This document shows positions 9,764 through 19,079 of a stretch of 39,675 nt of DNA, piece by piece. Numbering within the stretch: the stretch's first letter is position 1; each line of letters opens with the position of its first letter. Under the pieces are notes generated by a model. That model was not told the origin of the DNA and did not search any database. It was given only the letters and a program-made list of their open reading frames with translations. Made by a program: the position numbers and the translations under genes. Origin of the DNA: Deltaproteobacteria bacterium (GTDB taxonomy: Bacteria > Myxococcota_A > UBA9160 > SMWR01). The stretch spans positions 1 through 39,675 of the forward strand of contig JAFDBP010000274.1 of the NCBI GenBank assembly GCA_019313245.1, given 5' to 3'.

Positions 9764-11209
9764 CTATTGCCTATCTGCCTGTGACTCGACGGCACGCGTG
9801 ATCTCTCTTGCGACGAGACCGTACCCGAGCCTGTTGTAGTGCGTCCTCGGTGTGCTGCTCACCGCCATAGGATCGGGTAGCGCAGCGATCACAGGGACCA
9901 AATCTACGATCGGGATGTCTAGGTGCCGAACGATTTCCAATACTCGACGCCGTGCGGGGGAGGGCGACATCCCATAACGACTCAAGCCGTAGAAATTTGA
10001 AGTGATCGGCAGATAGACGAAGATCAACTTGCCCGACCAACGCGCGACGTCGTGCTTTGCGACCGATAGCACGCGCTCGAACAGCGCGTAGTCAAAATCG
10101 ACGCGCCCCCACGGCAGGCCGAGGAAGGGCAGCAGGTTGTGCAGCGAAAGCACGGGTAAGAACTTGCGACCGATGGATGCGCGAGTGCCTTCGGCCTCGG
10201 CGAGCGACTTGCGAGGCGCGCTCTTGTGCTCGCCCGCGATATGGTTGCGGAGAAACGCGTTCACTTCATGTTGCCGGTCGCGCAAGCCGAGGTCGTGATT
10301 TGATTCGAGATACGCCATCAGCGCTGGCTGCTCGCGCTCATGCTCGAGGTTTGCGAAGTCATTTCCATCGAAGAAAGCCCAAACCACGTACTCGGGCTCG
10401 AGTGCGGGACCGAATTCGCGTAGCGTGGCGAGCTGAATCAACGGACCGTTTCCGTTCATGCCGAAATTGAGCGCACCCGGGAACGTTTCGCGTAATTGCG
10501 GGGCCACGCCGGCGTCGGGCGCAACGCAATAACCCTGGATGTAGGAATCACCGAGCAGCATCAGCCGCGGCTTCTCGTCGTACGCGCCATCGGGGTTGAA
10601 GAAGCCGTAGCGGTCGCTGCGGTAGCGCACGAAAGCGCGTCCCTCACCACAATAAAGCGACTCGGCGTTTGAGATGCCGCCGAGAGCCAGTAGGGGTTTC
10701 GCGCCGGAAGCACCCGAGCTTGCGAGTGCGACGAGTGTCGTCGGCGCAGCAACCGGCCACGCATCGCGCCCGGCCATGCGAAGTTCTTCGAGAGCCTCAG
10801 CTTTTGAACGCGGATCGGATGCCGCGAGTACCGCACTCCACTTGTGCGCGTTGGCGATGCTCAGGCCGATCTCGCCCGCGTAAATGGTCGCCGCTGTCAC
10901 CAGCGCGAACACCGCGAATCTGCGCCGTCGTTCTGAATGAGCGGCGACGAACGCAGCGGCCGCCGCCAATGTTGGCGCGACCGCGAAGAGCGCCACGCGC
11001 CTCCAGTTGGCCAAATACGCCTCGCGCTCGATCGCGAAATACAGCGCGGTCGCGGCGAGCGCCGAGCCCAGCACGACGAGCAGCGCGCTCGCGCCTGCAT
11101 CAAGTATTGCGGTCCGATTGTGACTCAAGCCCCTCTTCCATGCCGAAGCGCTGCGCGGATTGCCTTGATTGTACCCTGAACCTGCTTTGCCAGTAGCGTG
11201 CTTGCGCAT
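9764..11209 (-). CDS. Membrane-anchored SGNH/GDSL hydrolase-like protein
   Basis: A 481-residue protein with a basic N-terminus, two or three transmembrane segments within residues 35-125 (LLVVLGSALAATALYFAI, ALFAVAPTLAAAAAFVAA, VFALVTAATIYAGEIGLSI), then a periplasmic domain. That domain shows SGNH features: LMLLGDSYIQGYCV supplies the nucleophilic Ser block, GMNGNGP the block with Asn, and RTHYNRLGY near the C-terminus the catalytic His block. Similar proteins act as O-acyl transferases or esterases on surface glycans. The start at 11209 is the first ATG; its ribosome site is weak. The gene lies on the strand opposite its neighbours and is bracketed by the duplicated end of ettA, so it may be part of inserted DNA. 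Confidence 0.78.
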   Translation of the reverse strand: MRKHATGKAGSGYNQGNPRSASAWKRGLSHNRTAILDAGASALLVVLGSALAATALYFAIEREAYLANWRRVALFAVAPTLAAAAAFVAAHSERRRRFAVFALVTAATIYAGEIGLSIANAHKWSAVLAASDPRSKAEALEELRMAGRDAWPVAAPTTLVALASSGASGAKPLLALGGISNAESLYCGEGRAFVRYRSDRYGFFNPDGAYDEKPRLMLLGDSYIQGYCVAPDAGVAPQLRETFPGALNFGMNGNGPLIQLATLREFGPALEPEYVVWAFFDGNDFANLEHEREQPALMAYLESNHDLGLRDRQHEVNAFLRNHIAGEHKSAPRKSLAEAEGTRASIGRKFLPVLSLHNLLPFLGLPWGRVDFDYALFERVLSVAKHDVARWSGKLIFVYLPITSNFYGLSRYGMSPSPARRRVLEIVRHLDIPIVDLVPVIAALPDPMAVSSTPRTHYNRLGYGLVAREITRAVESQADRQ

Positions 11210-11232
11210 TCCTCGGGGCGTGTACCCCGCGA

Positions 11233-11334
11233 TGGTTCGAGGGCAACTACCAGGAATACGAAAAAGACCGCCGCCGCCTCGGCGCCGATGCCGACCAGCC
11301 GCATCGCATCAAGTATCGGCGGATCGACGCCTAG
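11233..11334 (+). pseudogene. Remnant of a diverged ettA 3' end (direct repeat copy 2)
   Basis: A 34-codon fragment that translates to the EttA C-terminus ([12 protein letters not shown] to RIDA and stop). Compared with 9599-9703 it lacks one Arg codon in the CGC run and differs at eight other codons, every one of them synonymous (GAA/GAG, GAC/GAT, CAA/CAG, CCC/CCG, CAC/CAT, CGG/CGC, TAC/TAT, GAT/GAC). Homology stops abruptly upstream of the Trp codon, so nothing else of the gene remains and it has no start. The all-synonymous divergence shows the fragment came from an ettA that was under protein-level selection, not from decay of a recent local copy. Confidence 0.88.
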
Positions 11335-11437
11335 TTAGAAGTCGGGCCGCGTCTTCTGCTTTCCGACAGCCTTGCACCATTTCGCCCCACCTCCGGCTGG
11401 TCGAGGAAAAGAAGGTGGAAATGTGACGAGCGTACCG

Positions 11438-11454
11438 GGGATGTGTAACATCCC
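11438..11454 (+). promoter_or_regulatory. Short leader hairpin before the Cys-rich secreted protein
   Basis: GGGATGT and ACATCCC form a perfect 7-base stem with a 3-base loop, ending 34 bases before the ATG at 11489 and upstream of its AGGAGG site. It may influence mRNA stability or initiation; no riboswitch class is recognised. Confidence 0.4.
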
Positions 11455-11488
11455 GTGCGGGGAGGTGAGTCGAAGAGGAGGTAACGGG

Positions 11489-12274
11489 ATGCCGTTGAAG
11501 ACCGCAGCTGCTTTACTGGCGCTGGCTCTCGTCGCGCCGGCCTTCGCTCAAGAACCCAGCCCGCTCGAGGTCGCAGCCCTGACCTGCATCGGCCCCGGGT
11601 ATATTCCCGATGGCGATCCGTTCGAAATTCTCGACTCGCTCGACGAGAGATCTTGTACGAAAGCCTGCAAGGCGTCGGCGGCGGGTTGTCGGGCGGTGGT
11701 GAAGGCCATCGACCAGTGCGGGGTCAACTTCCTCAAGGCTTCGGCGAAGATCGGGATCCATGTCTGCCGCGGCTCGGGGTACACCGCCGCACAGTGTCGC
11801 GGGATCAACGACGAGGTCAGGGCCGACATCGATTGGTGGAAGGCGCAGGGGCGGATCGAGCGCGCCGCGTGCGACAGCGATGCGGAGACTCTGTGCCTGA
11901 GTCGCTGCCGGTCGCGGGTGGGAGTGAACTACGAGGATCTCGTCCCCGCTCCGATGCCTGAAGAACCGGGAGAGCAGTCCGGAGCCACGGATACGGTCTA
12001 TTACCTGGATTGGGAAGCTGCTCGACAACAGGATTGGGAAGCCGCCCGACAGCAAGCCCTGCTCCGAGAGATTCCAGAAGGGGAGGGATTGAGGGTCATT
12101 TCCCAACCTGGGGTTGGATTGACGAATGGCCCCATCGATTCCGTTCAGGTGCAGACCGACGGGTCGAGCGGCTTCGTGTTTCTCGAAGCCGAGCACCTTT
12201 CCTCATTCCGTGAGATCGAATCGTCGCGGGTAGGCGAACGCCGCAGAATCGCGATCGAAGCGCCCGCAGAGTGA
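11489..12274 (+). CDS. Secreted cysteine-rich protein of unknown function
   Basis: A 261-residue protein with a clear Sec signal peptide (MPLKTAAALLALALVAPAFA, cleavage before QEP). The ATG at 11489 follows a strong AGGAGG site, so 39 upstream open codons were excluded. The mature N-terminal half holds ten cysteines (for example SCTKACKASAAGC, HVCRGSG, AACDSD, LCLSRCRSR), enough for a compact disulphide-bonded periplasmic or extracellular domain. The C-terminal half is acidic and proline/glutamate-containing, with an internal 8-residue tandem repeat (DWEAARQQ). I do not recognise the family. It lies just downstream of the ettA remnant, with a leader hairpin before it. Confidence 0.75.
   Translation: MPLKTAAALLALALVAPAFAQEPSPLEVAALTCIGPGYIPDGDPFEILDSLDERSCTKACKASAAGCRAVVKAIDQCGVNFLKASAKIGIHVCRGSGYTAAQCRGINDEVRADIDWWKAQGRIERAACDSDAETLCLSRCRSRVGVNYEDLVPAPMPEEPGEQSGATDTVYYLDWEAARQQDWEAARQQALLREIPEGEGLRVISQPGVGLTNGPIDSVQVQTDGSSGFVFLEAEHLSSFREIESSRVGERRRIAIEAPAE
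12008..12055 (+). repeat. 24-base tandem duplication inside the Cys-rich protein gene
   Basis: Two adjacent 24-base units (12008-12031 and 12032-12055) both encode DWEAARQQ. They differ only at synonymous third positions, so the peptide is repeated exactly while the DNA has drifted. Confidence 0.85.
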
Positions 12275-12348
12275 TCCCGGACCGATTTTGATTGACCGCC
12301 GATCGCGCCCACAGATACGCTGGAGACGGTGGGGGCAGGAGAGCGATC

Positions 12349-13254
12349 GTGAAATCGACTGGATTCGTAGCGGCATTGGGTAGCGCGGTGGCATTTGTGG
12401 GCTTTGCGGGAGCGGCCAACGCGAGCGCGACGATCGATCTGATCTGGGCCGACACCGGAACCAATGCGATCGGCCCGCCGCCGCCGTCAGTCGCCACCCT
12501 GCAGGTGATCCTGACTGCGGGTCCCAACGGCTCGCAGGGCGCGGGCGTCAGCGTCGACTACAGTTGGATTGGCGGCCTATCGGTAACGACATTCTCGGCC
12601 ACGGCCGGTGGCTCGCTTCCGTTGCTGCTCGGGACGGTGTCCGACACGGGATCCCGGGTCGAGAACATCAACTCTGCTTCCTTCCCGCCTATCGTGGGAA
12701 CCGGCCTGGCGGCGGGCCAGAGCCACCAGTTGGGGACGGTCACGTTCTACACTGGCGGTGGTCTCGGCATGGGTACCTTCGAGATTCGATCGGACGCCGA
12801 TGGCCCGACCGACGACGTTCTGAATCTCGCCGGAAACGTCATCACGAGTACAACCACCTTCAACAGCGCACTCTTGTTCAACCTATCCGGTCATGTCGAA
12901 TGCGACTTCTTGATAGAGATCAATGCACTTCGCGGTGGCTCGCCCACGGTGACCGTGAACTCGACGAAGGACATCACCGCCAAGGCCCGAATCGCCAAGG
13001 GGTCGGCAATGGAAGGTACGACGATCGACACTCAACTGCGGATCGATGCCATCGACGGTGGAGCGATCATCGACACGCAGCGTTCGTGGCCGATCCGTCT
13101 CGGCGTTGGCAAAGGCGGGCAGGGCGACAAGCTGTCGATGAACATTCCGCAGTGCAACTCGGGGTCCATCGACTTCGAAGCGACTTTCTCCGGGCTGGAC
13201 GACGATGGCGATCCGTGTAAGGCGACGAGGCGGATCACCAAGACCTGCAAATAG
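12349..13254 (+). CDS. Secreted protein with PEP-CTERM-family-like N-terminal domain but no sorting signal
   Basis: A 301-residue exported protein. GTG at 12349 is chosen because AGGAG lies 7-8 bases upstream and the signal peptide begins there (VKSTGFVAALGSAVAFVG, cleavage near ANASA). Residues 25-180 form a Gly/Ser/Thr-rich beta domain (ATIDLIWADTGTN, GVSVDYSWIGGL, LAGNVITSTTTFNS). In my recollection this kind of domain usually ends in a PEP-CTERM tail in deltaproteobacterial proteins. Here the C-terminus is instead a domain with KDITAKARIAKGSA and a Cys-containing end (ITKTCK) with no PEP motif or Arg cluster. It is convergent with the long TPR lipoprotein, with only 27 bases between them, including a small CGCCGA/TCGGCG inverted repeat. 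Function unknown. Confidence 0.72.
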   Translation: MKSTGFVAALGSAVAFVGFAGAANASATIDLIWADTGTNAIGPPPPSVATLQVILTAGPNGSQGAGVSVDYSWIGGLSVTTFSATAGGSLPLLLGTVSDTGSRVENINSASFPPIVGTGLAAGQSHQLGTVTFYTGGGLGMGTFEIRSDADGPTDDVLNLAGNVITSTTTFNSALLFNLSGHVECDFLIEINALRGGSPTVTVNSTKDITAKARIAKGSAMEGTTIDTQLRIDAIDGGAIIDTQRSWPIRLGVGKGGQGDKLSMNIPQCNSGSIDFEATFSGLDDDGDPCKATRRITKTCK

Positions 13255-13281
13255 TCGCCGATTCGGCGCGCGCCTCCCGGT

Positions 13282-15957
13282 CTAGGGCGTCGCGGCCGGG
13301 ACCGTGCCGAGCTGGCGCCGGATGGTTTCGTAGCTCGTCCGGGTTTCCAGCAGCTCCAGATCGGTCGCGCCGAGTTCGCGCTCGAGGATCGCGAGCGATT
13401 GCCCGAGGGTTCGCTCGGCGTCGGCGAGGTTCTGCTGCGCGGCGTAGATCTGGCCGAGGTCGCGCAGCAGCAGCGCGTATTCGACGCCGCCCGCTTCGGT
13501 GCTCGATTCCATCAGCGGCATGGCGCGCTCGTAGTGGGTCTGCGCGTTGCGGTAGGAGTCCTGCTGCTGGAAGACGGTTCCGAGATTCTGGTGGCTGCGC
13601 GCGAGTTCGAGGCTGTCCGGGACGCCGTGCTTCTCCTGGATTTCCACCGAGCGCCTGAACAGCGACTCCGCCCGGGCGTACTCGCCGCGTTCGAGCAGGA
13701 TCTTGCCGAGCCCGTTGAGCGGCTCGGAGAGATCCGGGTGGTCGGGGCCCACGCGCTCTTCGCGAATCGCGATCGTAATCCGGTAACTCTCTTCGGCGTC
13801 GACTTCCTTGCCGAGTTTCTGGCGGGTCTCCGCGAGTTCGTAGTTGACGCGCGCGACGACCTCGTGCTTCGACCCGTAGCCCTGGATCAGCACCTCGAGT
13901 GCGCGCTCGTAGAGCGATTCGGCCTCGGCCGTTCTGCCCGTCGCGCTGTAGATCGACGCGAGGTTTCCCATCAGTGCGCCGATTTCGCGCAGGTTGACGC
14001 GCGGCTGCTCTTCGAGCATCGCGATCGCGCGCACGTAGTGGGGCTCGGCGGCCGCCATGTGACCCTGGTGGATCAGGCATTGGGCGAGTCCGCCCAGACT
14101 GAACGCGAGCGCGCGGGCCTCGAGCGGCTGGCCCTTCTCGAGAATCTCGATCGCCTGCTCGTAGTATTTCTGGGCGTTGCCGTAGAGGCCCATTTCGAGG
14201 TGGACGGTCGCGAGCCCGACGAGCGGCTCTGCGATCGCGGGGTTGTCGGGGCCGCGCTGCTCTTCGATCTCGAGCACCCGCTGGTAGAGGGTGATCGCCG
14301 TGCTGTAGTTGCGCTGCGCCGCCCAACTGGAGGCCTGGTTGTAGCGGGCCCGCGAAGCGCTCGCGCTGTGGACGCCGAGGCGCTGTTCGAAGACCGGGAC
14401 GGCCCGGCCGTAGAGTTCGACCGCGTCGGAGTGCCGGTTCTGCGCCTGGCGCAGCAGCGCGAGGTTCGAGAGCGCTTCGGCCATGCTCAGCGGTTCATCG
14501 GGCGGCGACTCGACCCAGATGTTCAGCGCTCGTTCGAGTGCCTGGCTCGCCGCCGCGTACTCGTTGCGCGATAGATACAGGGTGCCCAGTGCGGCGAGCG
14601 TCTCCGCAACGTGTCGGTGGTCGGCTCCGAAGGCGATCTCTTTGGTCGTCAGTGCTCGGTCGAGGATCGGGCCGGCCTCGTCGAAGTTCTTCTGAAGGAG
14701 CAGGATGTCGCCGAGATTGTGGAGCGTCATGCCGGTCTCGGGGTGCTGCGCGGGCAGCACCTCGTTCTGGATGTCCAACGCGATTCGATGCGAGGCCTCG
14801 GAAGCCGCGTAATCGCCCCGCTGCTTGTGGAGCACGCCGAGGTTGGTGTGGACCGCCGCCACCTTGCGATGGCGCGAACCCAGCAGCTTGGTGCGGATCG
14901 TCAGTGACTCGTTGAAATAGTTCTCGGCCTCGTCGTAGTGCTGCATGTACTGGTGGACGAGCCCGATGTTGTTGAGCGTGGAGGCCACGCTGCGGCTCTC
15001 GTAACCGTAGGCGTTCTGTCGGACCTCGAGCGCCTTCTCGTGAAGCTCCAGGGCGTCGTCGAGGCGCCTTTGGTGGGCCCAGATGGCGGCGATCTCGTTG
15101 ATCGTCTCGGCGGTTTCGACGTGGTTCGCGCCGAGGTTGCTCTCGCGGATCTCCCTCGCGCGTTCCAGCAGCGCGAGCGCTTCGTCGTACTGCCCCGTCA
15201 TCCGGTACAGCGAGCCGAAGTTGGTCATGACCTTCGCGGCCCTCAGGTCTTCGGCGCCCGTTTCGACGTCGAGGATGTCGAGCGAGCGCAGGTAGAGCTT
15301 CTCGGCCGCGACCAGGTAGCCGCGGTCGTGCTTGACGACCGCGTAGTTGTGCAGGCTTTCCGCGAGGGTCACGTCGTAGGCGCCGAGCACCTCTTCGCGA
15401 ATCAGGATCGCGCGCTCGTAGAGCGGGGTCGCCTCTTCGCGCCGGCCCTGGGCCTCGTAGGCGTTGGCGAGTTCTTCGAGGGTTTCCGCGAGTGCGAGGT
15501 TGTCTTCGCTGGTGTCGTTCTCGCGAATTTCGAGCGCTCGTTCGTAGAGCTCCGAGGCCCGGACGAAGTTGCCCTGGACCATGAAGATGCCCGCGAGCGC
15601 CTCGACGCCGTCCGCAAAGGTTTCATCGCCGATCTGGTGCCGGCTCTCTTGAAGCGCCAACCAGCGCTCGAGCATCAGCTTGGCGTCTTCGTAGCGCTGC
15701 TGGTGGATCGCGAGATTCGACAGCACGAAGAGGCTCTGGCTGAGCCGCGGGTCTTCTTCTCCCGACGCCTCGCTTTCGGCCAGGGCTTCGAGCCAGATCA
15801 GTTCGGCGTCCGAAGTGCGCCCCTCTCGGTAGGCGGTGACGCCGTCCTCGAGCGAATCCGGCGGCGTATCCGTCGCGCAGCCTGCGGCCAACGCGGCCCA
15901 GACGAATGACGCGACCAGCCAGCGGCCCCGGGAATCTGTCGTTGAGAATCGAACCAT
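13282..15957 (-). CDS. Long tetratricopeptide repeat lipoprotein
   Basis: An 891-residue protein. The N-terminus is a lipoprotein signal peptide with lipobox LAAGC near residue 27, so the protein should be anchored to a membrane on the periplasmic side. The rest is an almost unbroken array of about 42-residue TPR_12/kinesin-light-chain-type units (patterns such as LYERALEIRE, HPETGMTLHNLGDIL, YAAASQALERALNIW), roughly 20 repeats. Such arrays act as protein-binding scaffolds; the partner is unknown. ATG at 15957 is chosen over a GTG three codons earlier because GAGGGG lies about 9 bases upstream. It is divergent from typA; the 335-base spacer shows no clear promoter or conserved structure by eye. 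Confidence 0.9.
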   Translation of the reverse strand: MVRFSTTDSRGRWLVASFVWAALAAGCATDTPPDSLEDGVTAYREGRTSDAELIWLEALAESEASGEEDPRLSQSLFVLSNLAIHQQRYEDAKLMLERWLALQESRHQIGDETFADGVEALAGIFMVQGNFVRASELYERALEIRENDTSEDNLALAETLEELANAYEAQGRREEATPLYERAILIREEVLGAYDVTLAESLHNYAVVKHDRGYLVAAEKLYLRSLDILDVETGAEDLRAAKVMTNFGSLYRMTGQYDEALALLERAREIRESNLGANHVETAETINEIAAIWAHQRRLDDALELHEKALEVRQNAYGYESRSVASTLNNIGLVHQYMQHYDEAENYFNESLTIRTKLLGSRHRKVAAVHTNLGVLHKQRGDYAASEASHRIALDIQNEVLPAQHPETGMTLHNLGDILLLQKNFDEAGPILDRALTTKEIAFGADHRHVAETLAALGTLYLSRNEYAAASQALERALNIWVESPPDEPLSMAEALSNLALLRQAQNRHSDAVELYGRAVPVFEQRLGVHSASASRARYNQASSWAAQRNYSTAITLYQRVLEIEEQRGPDNPAIAEPLVGLATVHLEMGLYGNAQKYYEQAIEILEKGQPLEARALAFSLGGLAQCLIHQGHMAAAEPHYVRAIAMLEEQPRVNLREIGALMGNLASIYSATGRTAEAESLYERALEVLIQGYGSKHEVVARVNYELAETRQKLGKEVDAEESYRITIAIREERVGPDHPDLSEPLNGLGKILLERGEYARAESLFRRSVEIQEKHGVPDSLELARSHQNLGTVFQQQDSYRNAQTHYERAMPLMESSTEAGGVEYALLLRDLGQIYAAQQNLADAERTLGQSLAILERELGATDLELLETRTSYETIRRQLGTVPAATP

Positions 15958-16292
15958 GCTCTTCACCCCTCGATGGAAAAGCGCGCGCGCAAATACGCTC
16001 GGCCGGCGGGCTCCAGAACGCCCAGATCCGCCCCGTTCGGCACGTAGTTGCAGCTGACTTTTCGGGCGACCTCCGCCCCATCCTTAGGCTGCAGTCGGAA
16101 TCAATTGGGGCGCAGCCGCGATCGGCGGCTATCGGGTGCCGGGAGATCGCGTGGGATCGGAGAGTTCCGCTGCCGCGGCAGGGCCACCGGCTGCCCGGGG
16201 TCCGCGAGCGGCCGCGGTGGGTGGGTCCTCGGGATCCCGCGCTCGAGCCGGCACTCGGCCGGAATGCGCCGATCTGCTAGCGTGCGCGCCCT
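15958..16292. other. Divergent spacer between TPR lipoprotein gene and typA
   Basis: 335 bases without a credible gene. It must contain both promoters, but I see no pair of boxes with good match and spacing. GC-rich short inverted repeats (for example around 16170-16200) are no better than expected in such DNA. Confidence 0.5.
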
Positions 16293-18101
16293 ATGAGTCA
16301 GCAGCCCCGCAAAGATCTCCGGAATCTCGCGATCATCGCGCACGTCGACCACGGCAAGACGACCTTGCTCGACGGCCTGCTGCGCCAGACCGGCGCGTTC
16401 CGCGAGAACCAGGAAGTCGCCGAGCGGGTGATGGACAGCGAGGATCTGGAGCGCGAACGCGGCATCACGATCCACGCCAAGGAGACCTGCGTCAGCTTCG
16501 AAGGGGTACGGATCCACCTGGTCGACACGCCGGGTCACGCCGACTTCGGCGGCGAGGTGGAACGCGTGCTCGGCATGGTGGACAGCGTCCTGCTGTTGGT
16601 GGATTCCGTCGAGGGCGTGATGCCGCAGACGCGCTTCGTGGTCGGCAAGGCGCTCGCCCACGGCTTGCGCCCGCTCGTCGTGATCAACAAGGTGGATCGG
16701 GCCGAGCAGCGCTCCCAGGCCGTGATCGACGAGGTCTTCGACCTGCTCGTCGAGCTCGGAGCCGACGACGACCAGTTGGATTTTCCCGTCGTGTTCGCTT
16801 CCGCCAAGCAGGGCAAGGCGGCCCGTTCGCTCGACGAGCCGATGAAGGATCTGCGGCCGCTGCTCGAAACCATTCTCGAATTCGCGCCGCCGCCGGTCGT
16901 CGACGTGGAGGCGCCGCTGCAGTTCCAGGCCGTCACGCTCGGCTACGACGACTACATCGGGCGGCTCGTGATCGGGCGCGTCCAGCGAGGGCGGCTCGTG
17001 CGCGGCTCGCGCCTGGTGCGGATCCCCGCATCGGGCCCGCCGCAACCCTTCCGCCTGACCAAATTGTTCGGCGCCGAGGGGCTCAATCGGGTCGAACTCG
17101 AAGTCGCGGAGGCGGGCGAGATTGCCGTGATCGCCGGCATCGACTCGATCGACATCGGCGACACCATCTGCGAGCCCGACTCGCCGGAGCCGCTCGAGCG
17201 CATCGAGGTGGATCCGCCGACCGTGCGGGTGCGCTTCTCGGTCAACAACTCCCCGTTCTGCGGCCAGGAGGGGAAGTTCGTCACGAGCCGCCAGCTCGGC
17301 GATCGGCTGCAGCGCGAGGTGCTCGGCAATGTTTCGGTGAGGCTCGAGCCCTCCGAGCAGCGCGACACCTTCGTGGTCGCGGGCCGCGGCGAATTGCTGA
17401 TCGCGGTGCTGATCGAGACGCTGCGCCGCGAGGGATACGAGTTCAGCGTGTCGCGCCCCGAAATCATCCAGCGCGAAGTCGACGGCGCGACCTGCGAACC
17501 GGTCGAGGACGTCGTGATCGATGTGCCCGAGCCCTACGCGGGTGTGGTGATGGAAAAACTCGGCGCCCGCAAGGGGCGGATGACGTCGATGGAGCACCGG
17601 GAAACCCACGTTCGCTTCCTGTTCACGGTTCCGAGTCGCGGGCTCTTCGGCTACCGGAGCGAATTCCTGTCGGACACGCGGGGCGAGGGGATCCTCTACC
17701 GGACGGTGAGCGGATACGAGCCCTGGGCGGGCGATCTCTCGCGCCGCAACGTCGGCGCGGTGATCTCGACCGCGCAGGGCAAGACCACACCCTACAGCCT
17801 GTTCCACATCCAGGAGCGCGCGAAGCTCTTCGTCGGCGCGGGCGTGCCGGTCTACGAGGGGCAGATCATCGGCGAAACCCGCAGCGGCAAGGACCTCAGC
17901 GTGAACGCGGTGCGCCCGAAGAAGCTCACGAACGTGCGCGCCGCGGGCAAGGACGAGGCGACGGTGCTCACCCCGGCGACGCCGATGTCGATCGAGGCGG
18001 CACTCGAGTGGCTCGCAGACGACGAGTTGCTCGAAGTGACCCCCCTGTCGCTGCGCCTGCGCAAGCGCATCCTCGCCGCCAACCTGCGCAAACGCGCCTA
18101 G
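16293..18101 (+). CDS. typA: Translational GTPase TypA/BipA
   Basis: A 602-residue GTPase of the EF-G superfamily, the typical TypA length. It binds the ribosome and supports 50S assembly and stress responses. G1 is AHVDHGKT (16-23), the switch I region carries [10 protein letters not shown]3 is [14 protein letters not shown], and G4 is NKVDR; the C-terminal TypA-specific part includes [24 protein letters not shown] and [17 protein letters not shown]. The ATG follows a spacer with no evident Shine-Dalgarno motif. It is followed by two large palindromes and then a convergent small gene, so it is probably monocistronic. Confidence 0.97.
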   Translation: MSQQPRKDLRNLAIIAHVDHGKTTLLDGLLRQTGAFRENQEVAERVMDSEDLERERGITIHAKETCVSFEGVRIHLVDTPGHADFGGEVERVLGMVDSVLLLVDSVEGVMPQTRFVVGKALAHGLRPLVVINKVDRAEQRSQAVIDEVFDLLVELGADDDQLDFPVVFASAKQGKAARSLDEPMKDLRPLLETILEFAPPPVVDVEAPLQFQAVTLGYDDYIGRLVIGRVQRGRLVRGSRLVRIPASGPPQPFRLTKLFGAEGLNRVELEVAEAGEIAVIAGIDSIDIGDTICEPDSPEPLERIEVDPPTVRVRFSVNNSPFCGQEGKFVTSRQLGDRLQREVLGNVSVRLEPSEQRDTFVVAGRGELLIAVLIETLRREGYEFSVSRPEIIQREVDGATCEPVEDVVIDVPEPYAGVVMEKLGARKGRMTSMEHRETHVRFLFTVPSRGLFGYRSEFLSDTRGEGILYRTVSGYEPWAGDLSRRNVGAVISTAQGKTTPYSLFHIQERAKLFVGAGVPVYEGQIIGETRSGKDLSVNAVRPKKLTNVRAAGKDEATVLTPATPMSIEAALEWLADDELLEVTPLSLRLRKRILAANLRKRA

Positions 18102-18159
18102 CTACAATCGAATACCCAGCTCACGATACGATTGGTTGCCGGTTGAATTTGCGCGCGGT

Positions 18160-18221
18160 GCCGGGGGCGAGGGGCTATCGCGCTCGAACCCCATGTCGCG
18201 CAATCGCCCCTCGCCCCCGGC
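18160..18221 (-). repeat. Long palindromic element A (inverted orientation)
   Basis: Outer arms of 15 bases (18160-18174 and 18207-18221) are perfectly complementary; the stem continues inward with only two mismatched positions to a GCGC/GCGC pair around a 14-base loop. Read on the minus strand the loop is GACATGGGGTTCGA, one base different from the loop of element B. The arms of A and B differ in sequence, yet each pairs internally. Confidence 0.85.
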
Positions 18222-18301
18222 CCCGCGACGTGTGTGGATTTGCGTGGCGGCTCTCCAGGGTCCGGTCGCTGTTTTCATCGCATTTCGGAAAATGTGCGCA
18301 A

Positions 18302-18375
18302 GGAGCAGGAGGCGGGGGAAGGGCTTCGCGCGACATGGGGTTTGAGCGCGAAGCCCTTCCCCCGCCTCCTGCTCC
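18302..18375 (+). repeat. Long palindromic element B
   Basis: A perfect 30-base-pair stem (18302-18331 with 18346-18375) closes a 14-base loop, GACATGGGGTTTGA. It lies 80 bases from element A and points the opposite way. The stem has no U-tract after it on either strand, so it is not a standard intrinsic terminator, although a role in stopping convergent transcription of typA and the small gene at 18447 is possible. Confidence 0.9.
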
Positions 18376-18446
18376 GCATGGCAACCGTGCTCGGGATCAA
18401 AAAATCCACCAGCGGTTTTTGGTAATCGTCACGCAGCGCTTGGCGT

Positions 18447-18824
18447 TCAGGAGAGTTTGATCTTGCTTCCGCCGGGCGCCGCGCCCGGGACGATGATTCG
18501 GGAGGCTTCCTGGCGTTGCATCTCCTTGGCCTCTTCGATCATGCGTTCGATCGCCTCGGCGATGGCTTCGGGGAATTTCTGCATCGCCTCTTCGAGATTG
18601 GCGGCTTCGATCGCGCAGTTGACCGGAAGCGGTCCCATCTGCGACATCAGCTGGGTCTGGCCGTGGAACAGGACCGGGCGCGTCTCGTCCGGGGTGCCGT
18701 CGGGCTTGACGGGGGTGAGGCGGCGAAGCGTCGCGACCTTGAGGTCCGTAAAGACTTCTTCCAGATAGAGATTGTCGCGATCGACCTGGATATCTTCGAG
18801 CGGGGTCGAAGTGGGGCTACTCAA
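18447..18824 (-). CDS. Small cytoplasmic protein of unknown function
   Basis: A 125-residue acidic protein without signal peptide or membrane segment. Translation starts at a TTG with an AAGGAG site 7 bases upstream (18832-18837), a case where the ribosome site decides the start. The sequence has an N-terminal segment DNLYLEEVFTDLKVATLRRL, a central LFHGQTQLMSQMGPLPVNCAI, and a C-terminal helix EAMQKFPEAIAEAIERMIEEA. It looks like a conserved single-domain protein, but I do not recognise a named family. It is convergent with typA across the palindromes and divergent from glpD. Confidence 0.72.
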   Translation of the reverse strand: MSSPTSTPLEDIQVDRDNLYLEEVFTDLKVATLRRLTPVKPDGTPDETRPVLFHGQTQLMSQMGPLPVNCAIEAANLEEAMQKFPEAIAEAIERMIEEAKEMQRQEASRIIVPGAAPGGSKIKLS

Positions 18825-19079
18825 CTTGGGACTCCTTTCCGTCGGGTGCCTTCTTCGCCGCTGCGGGCCCCGGTCGTCGTGGTTTGTTTCGTCTTGGCCC
18901 GCCCGAGCCTAGCAAAGCGCGCCGCGCGGGTGGCCGGCCCAGAATCCGACCCGTCTGCGCCGCGGCCGGGCCGCGCCCGCGCGGGTTTTCGAGGCCTTGC
19001 CCCCGCCCTCAGCGCTGTTTCGGGTTTCGGCGCCGAGGGGCTGGCGGGATCTCGCGGTTCGCGACAGCCTACTGCGGAT

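Noticed and set aside
18302-18375. Element B as a rho-independent terminator
   Set aside because: The 30-bp stem and 14-base loop are far larger than normal and no U-tract follows on either strand; kept as a repeat instead.
18136-18425. Several 60-70 codon frames across the typA downstream spacer
   Set aside because: They run through the palindromes, giving mirrored Pro/Arg/Gly-rich peptides with no start site support; the DNA is explained by the inverted repeats.
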